From positions 1 to 50,279 of the forward strand of contig JAKLEC010000005.1 in assembly GCA_022711715.1 (NCBI GenBank): a stretch of DNA of 50,279 bases, in the 5' to 3' direction. Position numbers and translations under genes: made by a program. This document shows positions 42,402 through 50,279 of this stretch, piece after piece; the stretch's first letter is position 1, and each line of letters starts with the position of its first letter. The stretch is from Acidobacteriota bacterium (GTDB lineage Bacteria > Acidobacteriota > Aminicenantia > UBA2199). Below the pieces are notes generated by a model. It worked only from the letters and a program-made list of their open reading frames with translations. It made no database searches and was not told the origin of the DNA.

Positions 42402-42861
42402 GCCCTTTCTCCGTCCATTCCTCCATGCCGCCCTTGAACAGCAGGAGGTTCTTCAGCCCTTGCGCCCACAGCCGGCGGGCCAGCTCCGGCGAATCGCCGC
42501 AGGTGCGGTCGCTGCAGTAGGCCACCAGCAGGCCGGCCCGGCGCAGACGCGGTTCGAGCGCCGGGAATGACCGGGAAAACTCCGCCAGCGGCAGGCTGAG
42601 GGCGCCGGGGATATGGCCGGCGCGGAAGGCCTCTCCGGCGCGGGCGTCGAGCAGCAGCGTGCCGGGGGCAGCGAGCACCGTGGCGACGAAATCGGCGTCG
42701 ACCTCGCCGATGGCGGCCGGCAGCGCGGCCTTCGCCTCCGGGGCCAGCGGCCGCAGCAGCGGCAGCTTCTCGCGCGCCAGGAAGTTGGCGCCCAGGCCCA
42801 GGGCCAGCGCGGCGGCGGCCAGGGCCAGCATGCGCAGCGCGTCCCTCCTGCCCGGCATCAT
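42385..42861 (-). CDS. membrane-anchored rhodanese-domain protein
   Basis: 158 residues. A signal anchor (about 9-28) is followed by one rhodanese domain (about 50-155) with LLLDARAGEAFRAGHIPGALSLPL and the active loop YCSDRTCGDS, where C116 is the catalytic cysteine and C121 a second one. It should carry sulfur or act in periplasmic thiol chemistry. It overlaps comM (ATGA) and the MauE-like gene, as fourth member of a five-gene operon. Confidence 0.85.
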   Translation of the reverse strand: MMPGRRDALRMLALAAAALALGLGANFLAREKLPLLRPLAPEAKAALPAAIGEVDADFVATVLAAPGTLLLDARAGEAFRAGHIPGALSLPLAEFSRSFPALEPRLRRAGLLVAYCSDRTCGDSPELARRLWAQGLKNLLLFKGGMEEWTEKGHDVER

Positions 42862-44363
42862 CCTCGTCCCTCCCAGAAGCGGCCGTTGTCCAGGGCACGG
42901 TACTGCAGCGCCTCCTGGACGTGCGCCGGGGCGATGCGCTCCGCCTCCTGCAGGTCGGCGATGGTGCGCGCCACCTTCAGCACGCGGAAATAGCCGCGGG
43001 CGCTCAAGTCGAAGCGCTCCGCGGCCCGCCGCAGCAGCCGCTCGCCCTCGTCGTCGAGCGGGCAGAAGCGGCGGATCTCGGGATTGCGCATCTGGGCGTT
43101 GGCGAACAGCCGGCGCTTCAGCCCGCGGAAGCGCTGTTCCTGGAGCGCGCGCGCCCGCGCCACCCGGGCGCGGACAACGGCCGAGCCCTCAGCCAGCGCC
43201 GGCGAGGTGATCTCCTCCAGCTTGACCTTCTTCACCTCAAGCTGCAGGTCGATGCGGTCCAGCAGCGGCTTGGAGAGCTTGGCCGCCGGTCCGCGGCCGG
43301 CGTCCGGGACGGGGTTCATGGCCGCCACCAGCATGAAGCGGGCCGGGAAGGTGGCCGAGGTGAGCGAGCGCGAGACCGTGATCTGGCCGTCCTCCATGGG
43401 TTGGCGCAGCACCTCCAGCGCCGATCTCTTGAAATAAGGGAGCTCGTCGAGGAAGAGGACGCCGTTATGCGCCAGGGAGATCTCGCCGGGCACGGGGACC
43501 TTGCCGCCGCCGCTGATGCCCACGTCGGAGATGGTGTGGTGCGGCGAGCGGAAGGGCCGGCGGCGCACCACCCCGCCGCGCTCTCCCAGCAGGCCGGCGG
43601 CGCTGTAGACGAGCGAGGTCTCCAGCACTTCGTCGTCGCTCATCTCGGGCAGGATCGAGGGCAGCGCCCGGGCGATCATCGACTTGCCCGCGCCGGCCGG
43701 GCCGATCATCAGAGCGTTGTGGGCGCCGGCGGCGGCGATCTCCATGGCGCGCTTGGCCAGGTACTGACCCTTGATCTCGGCGAAGTCGCCGTCGCCCGGG
43801 GCCGGCTCGGCGGACCGGGCAGCGCAGGCGCGCAGCGGCGCGTAACGCTCGGGGTGGGCGGCCAGGTCGACGACCTCGGCCAGGCTGCGCAGGGCGTAGA
43901 TCTCGATGCCGGAGACGAACTGCGCCTCATGGCGGTTGCCCCAGGGGATGACGATGCCGCGCCAGCCGTTGCGGCGGGCGAAGAGCGCGATGTTCAGCAC
44001 CCCCTTGACCGGGCTCAGCTCGCCGGTGAGGTTCAGCTCGCCGTAGAACAGCAGCTCGGAGAATGCCGCCCCTTCCAGGCGCAGGTGGTTGCGCACGATG
44101 CCCACGGCCATCGGCAGGTCGAGCCCCGCCCCCTCCTTGCGCACGTCGGCCGGCGAGAGGTTGACGACGATCTTCAGCGCCGGCGGGTACTCGAAGTTGG
44201 CGTTCTGGATGGCCAGGCGCAGCCGCTCGCGGCTCTCCTTGACGGCGTTGTCGGGCAGGCCGACGATGGCCATGCCCGGGATGCCGCGCGCGAAGCCGAC
44301 TTCGACCTCGGTGGCCACGACGTCGAGCCCGTTGAGCACCGCCGAATGGATGCGGCTGACCAC
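42858..44363 (-). CDS. comM: YifB/ComM-family Mg-chelatase-like AAA+ ATPase, cysteine cluster lost
   Basis: 501 residues from a GTG start directly after the transglycosylase stop. The N-terminal Lon-protease-like fold (GLPDNAVKESRERLRLAI...VNLSPADVRKEGAGLDLPMAVGI) and AAA+ core (IGPAGAGKSMIARALPSILP, RSPHHTISDVGISGGG, FLDELPYFKRSALEVLRQPMEDG) are complete. The usual NPCPCG...CxC zinc-like insert is shortened to NPVPDAGRGPAAKLSKPLLDRIDL, with no cysteines. ComM is a helicase that extends strand invasion in natural transformation. Its presence with pilus genes fits DNA uptake. The protein ends in EGRG. Confidence 0.92.
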   Translation of the reverse strand: MVSRIHSAVLNGLDVVATEVEVGFARGIPGMAIVGLPDNAVKESRERLRLAIQNANFEYPPALKIVVNLSPADVRKEGAGLDLPMAVGIVRNHLRLEGAAFSELLFYGELNLTGELSPVKGVLNIALFARRNGWRGIVIPWGNRHEAQFVSGIEIYALRSLAEVVDLAAHPERYAPLRACAARSAEPAPGDGDFAEIKGQYLAKRAMEIAAAGAHNALMIGPAGAGKSMIARALPSILPEMSDDEVLETSLVYSAAGLLGERGGVVRRRPFRSPHHTISDVGISGGGKVPVPGEISLAHNGVLFLDELPYFKRSALEVLRQPMEDGQITVSRSLTSATFPARFMLVAAMNPVPDAGRGPAAKLSKPLLDRIDLQLEVKKVKLEEITSPALAEGSAVVRARVARARALQEQRFRGLKRRLFANAQMRNPEIRRFCPLDDEGERLLRRAAERFDLSARGYFRVLKVARTIADLQEAERIAPAHVQEALQYRALDNGRFWEGRG

Positions 44364-45740
44364 CTACCCTCTCCCCGGGATGACGAGAGTCATGCCTGGC
44401 CGGATGAGGGTCGAGCGCAGGCGGTTTGCCTCCTGGATGCGGCGCACCGACGTGCCGTAGCGGCGGGCGATGGTGGAGAGCGTGTCGCCGGGGCGCACGC
44501 GGTGGGAGTTGAACTTGGGGATCTTCGCCGGCGGGATCCGCTCCAGCCCGGCCAGCGCCGCATCGTCGACCGTCGCCGGCACGCGCAGCGCATACTCGCT
44601 GACGAAGCTGGGGGTGAAGTCGCGCAACAGCTCGGGATTGAGGCGCTTCAGCTCGGCGACCGGCAGCTGCAGGCGCCCGGCGACGGCCGCCAGGTAGACC
44701 GGCGAGGGCACGACGACCGTCCGGCTGCCGGCCAGCAGCGGCTCGCCGCCGCCGACGGCGAAGCCGTACTCCTGCGGCGAGCGGGCGATGATCAGCGAGG
44801 CCAGGAATGCCGGCACGTAGTTCTTCGTCTCGCGGCGGATGTGGCGGCTCTGGTTGATGGTGAAGAAATCGGCGGTCTGCAGGGCGCGCATGGCCTTCTC
44901 CACCCGGCGCGGGCCGCCGTTGTAACAGGCCAGGGCGATGTACCAGTCGCCGTACTCCTCGTACAGGTGCTTGAGGAAGCGGGCCGCGGCATCGGCGGCC
45001 TTGAAGGGATCGAGCCGCTCGTCGACCTGCCAGTCGACGCGCAGGCCGAACAGGCGCGCCGTCGAGGACATGAACTGCCAGGCGCCGCGGGCGCGGGCGC
45101 GCGAGGTGGCGTCGACGCGGAAGCCGCTCTCGATGATCGGCAGGTAGGCCAGGTCCTCGGGGATGCCGTGGCGGCGGAAGATCTCCTGGAAGGGGCCGAT
45201 GAACTCGCCCATGCGGTCGAGGGCGCGCTGGATGCCGTCGTGGCGGATGGTCTGGAAGGCCTTCAGGAAGGAAACCACCTGGGGGTTGACGATGACCGGC
45301 AGGCTGTAGGCGACGGCGGCGCCTTCGCCCACCTTCTGCTGCAGGTCCTGGACGTCCTTCTCCGAGGGCAGGAAGAGCGGCGTGGCGATCACCTGGTCGA
45401 GGAAGGCCTCGTGCTCGCCGTTCTCGGGGCTGTTGCGGTCCTTCAGGGTGTTCAGCTCGATAGCCGATATCTTCCTGACCAGGTCGCCCACCTCGGCGCG
45501 ACCGGGGCCGTCGGCGCCGGCGTCGAGCAGGACGTCCAGCGACTGGTCGAAGCAGGCCTTGGCGCCGGCCATGTCGCCCTTTTCCAGGCGCGCCTTGCCG
45601 GTCTGGAAGATGGCCTCGGCCCGCGCCGCCGGGCCGGCAGCGGTTGCCGGGCCGGGGGCGGTGCGCGGCGCCGGACGCGACGGTGCGCAGGCAACGGCGG
45701 CGGCGGCCAGCAGCAGCAGCGGGATTCTAGCCTTTGACAT
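44364..45740 (-). CDS. MltD-like lytic transglycosylase lipoprotein with LysM
   Basis: 458 residues. A lipoprotein signal ends at C18 (AAAVAC). A helical region (about 40-170) precedes the SLT domain (YLPIIESGFRVDATSRARARGAWQFMSSTARLFGLRVDWQVDERLDP, YNGGPRRVEKA), where E of IIESGF is catalytic. One LysM domain closes the protein (HRVRPGDTLSTIARRYGTSVRRIQEANRLRSTLIRPGMTLVIP). It cleaves peptidoglycan; one job could be opening the wall for pili. It overlaps the GTPase gene by 14 bases. Confidence 0.9.
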   Translation of the reverse strand: MSKARIPLLLLAAAAVACAPSRPAPRTAPGPATAAGPAARAEAIFQTGKARLEKGDMAGAKACFDQSLDVLLDAGADGPGRAEVGDLVRKISAIELNTLKDRNSPENGEHEAFLDQVIATPLFLPSEKDVQDLQQKVGEGAAVAYSLPVIVNPQVVSFLKAFQTIRHDGIQRALDRMGEFIGPFQEIFRRHGIPEDLAYLPIIESGFRVDATSRARARGAWQFMSSTARLFGLRVDWQVDERLDPFKAADAAARFLKHLYEEYGDWYIALACYNGGPRRVEKAMRALQTADFFTINQSRHIRRETKNYVPAFLASLIIARSPQEYGFAVGGGEPLLAGSRTVVVPSPVYLAAVAGRLQLPVAELKRLNPELLRDFTPSFVSEYALRVPATVDDAALAGLERIPPAKIPKFNSHRVRPGDTLSTIARRYGTSVRRIQEANRLRSTLIRPGMTLVIPGRG

Positions 45741-46728
45741 CCAGGATGATGGTGACCTTTTTGGTCTCGGGACGCAGGGTGATGTCGAGGGAGCGCAGCG
45801 AGCGGCCTTGGCCGTCCTTGACCTCCACCGCCAGGCGGCCGTTGGCCGCGGCGATCTTTTCGATGCGCGTGATGCGCGTCGGGTCCTCCAGGCCGCCGAA
45901 CATGTCGTTCACCGAGCGGCCCGCGGCGGGGCGCGACGCGGCGGCGGGGGGCTGGGCGGCGGCCTTCTCGTCGCCGGTCGGCGGGGCGGCGGGAGCCGGC
46001 GGCAGCACCTCCTGCCCGGCCTGGCGGGCCTGAAGCTGCTCGACGCTCACCTTCTTCATCGGCAGGTCCTCCATCTTGACCATGCGCTGCCCTTCCTTGA
46101 CGTCGAACTGGACGGCCACGCTGCGCCCCGCGCGCGTCGAATGGTCCAGCGCCTCCTTGACCCGCCCCAGGGTCAGGGAGGAGATCTCGCGCAGGGTCTC
46201 GATGACGCCGCGGCCGCTGCGGGCGACGGCCTCGAAATGGGGGCGGCCCGACTGGTTGAGGCTGGCGTTCATCCGTTCCACCGGCGAGATGTTCCTCAGG
46301 TCGCGCTTGTTGTACTGGAAGACCATGGGCATGTCGTCGATGCGGTACGAATAGAATCCCAGGTTCTCCCGCAGGTTGTCGAGGCTCTCGCGGTTGGCCT
46401 GCTCCATCAGCTCCTGGGAATCGGCGACGAAGACGACGCCGTCGGCGCCCTTGAGGACCAGCTTGCGCGTCGAGTCGTAGAAGACCTGGCCGGGAACGGT
46501 GTACAGCTGGAAGCGCGTCTCGTAGCCCTTGACCAGGCCGACGTTGATGGGCAGCAGGTCGAAGAAGAGGGTGCGCTCGATCTCGGTCTCCATGCACACC
46601 AGCTCGCCGCGGGTGCGCGGGTTGGTCACCGAATAGATGTACTGCAGGTTGGTGGTCTTTCCGCCCAGGCCGGTGCCGTAATAGACGATCTTGGCGGTCA
46701 CCTGCTTGGACGTATGGTTGATCAGCAT
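45727..46728 (-). CDS. mglA: MglA-family Ras-like GTPase with a C-terminal extension
   Basis: 333 residues from the ATG at 46728. The GTPase domain (1-about 195) matches MglA: INHTSKQVTAKIVYYGTGLGGKTTNLQYIY (P-loop at 18-26), TVPGQVFYDSTRKLVLKGADGVVFVADSQ (G3 at 77-81) and YNKRD (140-143). MglA sets cell polarity and pilus switching. MglA is normally about 195 residues; here a Pro/Ala-rich linker and a beta-rich domain (about 265-333, DMFGGLEDPTRITRIEKIAAANGRLAVEV...KKVTIILDV) are added. The upstream ATG at 46758 is rejected because the promoter's -10 lies within those codons. First gene of the five-gene operon. Confidence 0.85.
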   Translation of the reverse strand: MLINHTSKQVTAKIVYYGTGLGGKTTNLQYIYSVTNPRTRGELVCMETEIERTLFFDLLPINVGLVKGYETRFQLYTVPGQVFYDSTRKLVLKGADGVVFVADSQELMEQANRESLDNLRENLGFYSYRIDDMPMVFQYNKRDLRNISPVERMNASLNQSGRPHFEAVARSGRGVIETLREISSLTLGRVKEALDHSTRAGRSVAVQFDVKEGQRMVKMEDLPMKKVSVEQLQARQAGQEVLPPAPAAPPTGDEKAAAQPPAAASRPAAGRSVNDMFGGLEDPTRITRIEKIAAANGRLAVEVKDGQGRSLRSLDITLRPETKKVTIILDVKG

Positions 46729-46748
46729 CGCGTTCTTTATCCCGACCG

Positions 46749-46777
46749 ATTTTCCCATGTTTCAGGGCACAAGTCAA
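46749..46777 (-). promoter_or_regulatory. promoter of the mglA operon
   Basis: Minus strand TTGACT (46777-46772), 17 nt, GAAAAT (46754-46749; 4 of 6 matches). It sits 20 nt before the ATG at 46728 and helps decide that start. Confidence 0.5.
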
Positions 46778-46802
46778 ACCCAGAGCCTGCCCGGCGAACC
46801 CT

Positions 46803-46962
46803 CGTGACGCGTAACGCGTGACGCGTGACGAGTAAGAAAGGAGTTTGGCATATGGCGTAAGGCAACGGCAAAAACGTACTTGCGTTATTCGTAATTCGTG
46901 ATTCGTAGCAGCAATCGGTTGTTCTATGCTGCTGCTACCACTACCACGATCACTACCATTCT
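46803..46962. repeat. compound repeat element before the mglA operon
   Basis: The 220-nt gap between mglA and the barrel-protein gene holds copy 5 of the ACGCGTAACGCGTGACG unit (46803-46834, plus), then TATTCGTAATTCGTGATTCG followed by GTAGCAGCAATCGG (about 46885-46917), then, inverted, GTGGTAGTGGTAGCAGCAGC (about 46930-46950). GTAGCAGCA and its inverse TGCTGCTAC form a hairpin inside. Unlike the 25-kb copy, the second outer arm is missing. Confidence 0.7.
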
Positions 46963-46978
46963 ATGTTCGCTCGATCTC

Positions 46979-49834
46979 CTAAAAGTCAAAGCCGATCCAG
47001 AAATTGACCCCGTTGTACGTCTTCTGCTTCAGGTCGGTGCGCCAGACCCACTCGACGTGGAAGGGATAGCCGAAGAGGAAGAACTCGACGCCGTAGCCGT
47101 AGGAGGAGAGGGCGTCGCGCAGCCGGAACTCCCCCTTCTCGAAGACGCGGAACTCCTGGCCGTGGAACCACAGGGCGCCGAGGTCGAAGAAAAACACGCC
47201 GCGCACGGGGCCGATGACGCCGATGGGGGTCAGGGCGGCGTGGACCAGCGGGAAGCGGAACTCGGCGTTGAAGAAGAATCCCTTGTTGCCCACCAGCGAG
47301 CGGAACTCGGCGCCACGCATGCTGTTGTTGCCGCCACTCCAGAAGAGCAGGGCGTTTTTGCCCCCCGAGTAGTAGCCGCTCAGGCGGAAGGCCAGCAGCG
47401 AGTGATTGTCCAGGCGCAGATACTTGCGGAAGTCACCCTCCAAGGTGTAGGCGTCCATCGACTTGGAGAACAGCTTGACGAACTTGGCGGCGCTGAGCCG
47501 GAAGGTGGTGCCGCTGTTGGGGCCGTACTCGGCGAAGCGCGTGGTCTCGGCCGTCAGCGACGCCTCCAGCGGCAGGGCGAAGCCGTTGAAGAACTGGCCG
47601 TAGGGCAGCTCGTGGCCGTAGTAGAACAGGTCGGAATCCTCGTCCTGGTGGTAGGCCGACAGCGTGAGCTCGGCGCGCAGCGAGCGGCTGAAGGGGTAAA
47701 TGAGGGAGAAGTCGCCGCCGATGCGGCTGCGCAGCGTCAGGAACAGGTTGTTGGTATAGGGAATGTAGTAGGCGTCGCTCTCGGAAAAAAGGTGGCTGTA
47801 GAACTGCAGGCGGCGGCGCTGGTTGAGGTAGGCCAGGTGATAGGAGCGGTAGCCGTAGTAGGAGGCGAGGTAGAAGACGAAGTTGTGGTCGCCCAGCATG
47901 TCGGTCACATTGAGGTAGGAGGAGCCGTAGAAGCCGCCGTTGGTGTCGATGCCCACGTTGATGGGCGGCAGCGAGGTGACGATCAGCTTCTCGAAGGGCT
48001 TGTACGCCTTCACCTCCAGCGCCGGCGGCACGGCGGCCGCGGCCTCGCCGGTCAGCTGCGGGGCGGGGGCGGCCGGCTGGGGCGGCAGGAACTCCGCCGC
48101 CTGCTCGGCCAGGGCGGGCTGCAGGTCCTTCTGGAACAGCAGGAAACTGCCCTTGTGGTAGGAGGAGATGACCAGCCGGCCCTGGCCGCCGGGGATTTCC
48201 ACCGGGAAGAAGTTGCCAGTGCGCACGTCGCTGTGGCGGCGGAAGACGCGGTTCTCCAGGTCCAGCGAGCAGATGTTGTAGGCGCCGAGCTCGTCGGAGC
48301 TGTAGTAGACCGTCTTGCCGTCCAGGGAGAAGGCGGGGGCGATATCGTTGAAGTCGCCGCGCGTCAGCTGCAGGGCCTGGTCGGGGCCGTCGCTGGGGGC
48401 CAGGAACAGCCGGTCGAAGCCGTTGGCCGTGGCCGAGTAGACGACGCGCCCGCCGTCGGCGGAGATGTCGACGGCCTTGACGTAGGTGCGGCCGTCAGTC
48501 CGCTTGCGCACCGCGCCGCTCTCCAGGTCGAGCTCGTAGAGGAACGAGCGGATGCCCTCCACGCCGGTGAAGAGCAGGGAGTTGCGCCGCGGGTGGAAGA
48601 CCGGCGAGCTGGCCTTCTGGATCTCGGGAACGCGGACCTGGCGCACGACGCGGTTGTCGAGGGCGTTGAGCACGACCAGGTAGGTGTCGAGCTCCTTGCG
48701 CGCGAAGAAGGCGACGTTCTCGCCCTGGCGGTCCCAGCAGAAGGAGCGGCCGTCGGCGGGCAGGAACTTGAAGTCGATGCCGTCGTAGGTGGACTGGAAG
48801 CCCGGGGTGACGTTCTTGATCACCTTGCCGTCCTTGAGCGAGAGCAGGACGATGTCGATCTTGTAGGTGCGGTAGTTCACGGTGACGACGGCCAGCAGCT
48901 CGCCGCCGGGCGAGACCTGGTGCGAGAACGAGTAGGCGAAGGGGAAGTCGGGGCCGATGACGAAGCTGTAGTCCTCGGGGTTCTCGCGGCCGGCGAAGGC
49001 GCGGAAGCGCTCGCGGGCGTACTTCTTGAACTCGAAGTTGAAGGTCTTGGGCGAGGAATAGTTGAATTGCTCCAGGAAGGAGCGGCGCTTGCCGATCAGC
49101 GCCGGCCGCCGCTGGCTCTGCAGCAGGTCGCGGACCCCCTTCTTGCCGAACTTCTCGTAGAAGAACTCGTACATCAGGTGGCCGAAGTCGTAGGCCACGC
49201 GGTTGCTGGAGGAGGCGGAAGCGATGTCGCCGTCCTCCTGCACCTCGGGCATGCGGTCGCTGAGCACGGCGTCGATGACGGTCATCAGGTTGAAGCTCTC
49301 CCAATGGCCGGTCACGAAGTCGGCGAAGCCCTCCAGCACCCAGTCAGGCGGGCGGTTGTAGTCGAACATGCCCGCCGAGCGGTTCTTGTAGAGGATGGCG
49401 TACTCGAAGATGTGCGCGAGCTCGTGGCTGATCAGCCGCCCCAGGTCCTCGCTGGTGCGGTTGCCGTAGATGACCACGCGGTTGCCGACCGGCTCGGCGA
49501 AGCCCTCGAAGCTGCCGGGGGCGATGAGGCCCGGATAGAGGTTGGTCTGCTCCAGATCGGTCTGCTTGTTGTAGAAGATGATCGGCGTGCGTTCCTCGAT
49601 GTTCACGTTCAGCAGCGAGGAGAGCTTCTCGTAGGCCTTCTCGGCCTCGACGGCGATGCGCTGCAGCAGGTCCCTGTCCTCCATGTAATGGAAGATGCGG
49701 AAATGCTTGGTGTCGGCGTGCTTCCAGGGGAAGGCGCGCTGCACCACCTTGTTCTTGCCGTAATAATAAGAATACTGGGCGCCCAGGGAGGCGGCCCACA
49801 GGAACGCGGCCAGGGCGACGATCGTTCTTTTCAT
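46979..49834 (-). CDS. protease-propeller-barrel fusion: gluzincin, TolB-like propeller, BamA-like outer-membrane barrel
   Basis: 951 residues. A signal peptide (1-19) is followed by a zinc peptidase domain (about 40-250) with HELAH (137-141) and a third ligand E168 (WVLEGFADF), resembling Peptidase_MA/gluzincins. A TolB/PD40-like propeller covers about 275-590 (SHQVSPGGELLAVV, DISADGGRVVYSAT, APAFSLDGKTVYYSSD). After a Pro/Ala-rich linker (about 592-625), residues about 640-951 show alternating beta strands with GVIGPVRGVFFFDLGALW and an aromatic C-terminal Phe, as in BamA/surface-antigen barrels. Probably anchored in the outer membrane with periplasmic or surface protease. AGGAGGG precedes the ATG; the next gene upstream ends 9 nt away. 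Confidence 0.85.
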   Translation of the reverse strand: MKRTIVALAAFLWAASLGAQYSYYYGKNKVVQRAFPWKHADTKHFRIFHYMEDRDLLQRIAVEAEKAYEKLSSLLNVNIEERTPIIFYNKQTDLEQTNLYPGLIAPGSFEGFAEPVGNRVVIYGNRTSEDLGRLISHELAHIFEYAILYKNRSAGMFDYNRPPDWVLEGFADFVTGHWESFNLMTVIDAVLSDRMPEVQEDGDIASASSSNRVAYDFGHLMYEFFYEKFGKKGVRDLLQSQRRPALIGKRRSFLEQFNYSSPKTFNFEFKKYARERFRAFAGRENPEDYSFVIGPDFPFAYSFSHQVSPGGELLAVVTVNYRTYKIDIVLLSLKDGKVIKNVTPGFQSTYDGIDFKFLPADGRSFCWDRQGENVAFFARKELDTYLVVLNALDNRVVRQVRVPEIQKASSPVFHPRRNSLLFTGVEGIRSFLYELDLESGAVRKRTDGRTYVKAVDISADGGRVVYSATANGFDRLFLAPSDGPDQALQLTRGDFNDIAPAFSLDGKTVYYSSDELGAYNICSLDLENRVFRRHSDVRTGNFFPVEIPGGQGRLVISSYHKGSFLLFQKDLQPALAEQAAEFLPPQPAAPAPQLTGEAAAAVPPALEVKAYKPFEKLIVTSLPPINVGIDTNGGFYGSSYLNVTDMLGDHNFVFYLASYYGYRSYHLAYLNQRRRLQFYSHLFSESDAYYIPYTNNLFLTLRSRIGGDFSLIYPFSRSLRAELTLSAYHQDEDSDLFYYGHELPYGQFFNGFALPLEASLTAETTRFAEYGPNSGTTFRLSAAKFVKLFSKSMDAYTLEGDFRKYLRLDNHSLLAFRLSGYYSGGKNALLFWSGGNNSMRGAEFRSLVGNKGFFFNAEFRFPLVHAALTPIGVIGPVRGVFFFDLGALWFHGQEFRVFEKGEFRLRDALSSYGYGVEFFLFGYPFHVEWVWRTDLKQKTYNGVNFWIGFDF

Positions 49835-49843
49835 GGAGCCCTC

Positions 49844-50279
49844 CTACCGGCCCAGGATGTGTCGTTCCTGCTCCGTTTTGCGCGGCTGCAGGGCGGCGGT
49901 CAGCCTGGCGGCGAGCTTGGCGAACATGCTGCTGAAGGTGAAGCGCGCTGTGGCGCCGGCGACGGGCTCGCCCTTCTCGGCGTAGGTCTCCTGCCAGAGG
50001 AGGCGCCGGGCATCGCCGTCGATCAGCCCGACCTGCATTTCCATCTCCCACATCTCGACCGTGTCGTACACGTTCTTGCTTTTCCCCGCCTCGTCGCGGC
50101 CTTCGCGGATGACCCCCATCTTCTTGACGTTCAGCTTCAGGCGGCCGGCGAAGAACAGCCCCTGCGGGTGGGCGCGGAAGACGCGCTGGAAGAAGAGGCT
50201 GTCGGCGTACTGGATGTCCACGGCCAGGCGGTAGCGCCGCAGGGTGGCCAGGATGTCGGCCCAGTGCTCGGGCTCGAGG
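49844..50279 (-). CDS. C-terminal part of an uncharacterised envelope protein (partial)
   Basis: The gene enters from the right edge; about 145 codons are visible and the start lies outside. The segment begins LEPEHWADILATLRRYRLAVDIQYADSLFFQRVFRAHPQ, and continues with beta-strand patterns RLKLNVKKMGVI and EMWEMEMQVGLID. That pattern recalls lipoproteins whose C-terminal half handles an envelope partner, but I cannot name a family. It ends 9 nt before the barrel-fusion gene and is presumably co-transcribed with it. Confidence 0.6.
   Translation of the reverse strand, partial: LEPEHWADILATLRRYRLAVDIQYADSLFFQRVFRAHPQGLFFAGRLKLNVKKMGVIREGRDEAGKSKNVYDTVEMWEMEMQVGLIDGDARRLLWQETYAEKGEPVAGATARFTFSSMFAKLAARLTAALQPRKTEQERHILGR

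Overview
The window reads as a chromosomal piece of a high-GC, diderm bacterium. Lipoproteins, a secretin and an outer-membrane barrel protein imply two membranes. Paralogue style (S41 tricorn with propellers, protease-propeller-barrel fusion, TPR-secretin-cohesin PilQ, MglA-type GTPase, DUF-rich lipoproteins) suggests the Acidobacteriota / Candidatus Aminicenantes neighbourhood; this is inference from protein style, not from a marker gene. There are no rRNA or tRNA genes, no CRISPR array, no transposase and no prophage genes that I can see. Almost all genes are intact and tightly packed in operons, many with 1-17 nt start/stop overlaps.

Layout. 1-3.2 kb: the 5' end of a sensor-like secreted protein, a LiaF-like membrane protein, a YkvA protein and a secreted M19 dipeptidase. 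3.4-12 kb: serS leading directly into a seven-gene type IV pilus/type II secretion operon (pilC, pilB, pilM, pilN, pilO, pilP, pilQ). 12.4-15.6 kb: HU, then a coiled-coil protein, a glycosyltransferase and thiI. 15.9-20.2 kb: rsmD, the RelA/SpoT (p)ppGpp enzyme and a cyclic-nucleotide-gated MscS channel. 20.3-25 kb: a lipoprotein and a two-ATPase, two-permease ABC exporter cluster. 25.3-34.3 kb: CAAX-type protease with an Ntn hydrolase, KAS III with a membrane LytTR regulator, an unknown low-GC gene and a tricorn-like protease. 34.7-38.9 kb: Xaa-Pro peptidase, a SAP/Cys micro-protein, rex, a CorC-like protein and smpB. 39.3-46.7 kb: a PilT/PilU-like ATPase, a SpoIIE-type phosphatase and an MglA GTPase / lytic transglycosylase / comM / rhodanese / MauE operon. 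47-50.3 kb: the protease-propeller-barrel protein and the end of a second envelope gene.

Common themes. Pilus assembly (pilCBMNOPQ), retraction (39 kb) and polarity (MglA-like GTPase) sit in one 45-kb stretch, pointing to twitching-type motility or DNA uptake (with comM). Stress and redox sensing (rsh, rex, MscS-cNMP, LytTR, SpoIIE) are well represented. Secreted or envelope peptidases are numerous.

Regulation. Many gene starts carry good sigma70-type boxes, most with exactly 17 nt spacing. In at least four genes (ykvA-like, serS, rsmD, rsh) the -10 hexamer ends only 6-8 nt before the ATG and a clear Shine-Dalgarno is lacking in three, which predicts leaderless mRNAs.

The least explained signal is a superfamily of intergenic elements. 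Nearly every long spacer at a transcription-unit border holds low-complexity tandem arms, usually in inverted pairs, and the arms are built from different units (ACGCGTAACGCGTGACG; GTGTTAGTGATAG; AAAAGGCAAAAGG; TTGGAATTTGG; GTAATTCGTGATTC). Arms of different unit type are followed by the same inner cores (GGAACAGCAATTACCC-like; AAGGGCGCTCGACCG-like). One copy has been absorbed into the 3' end of a coding region, which argues for mobility or spread.
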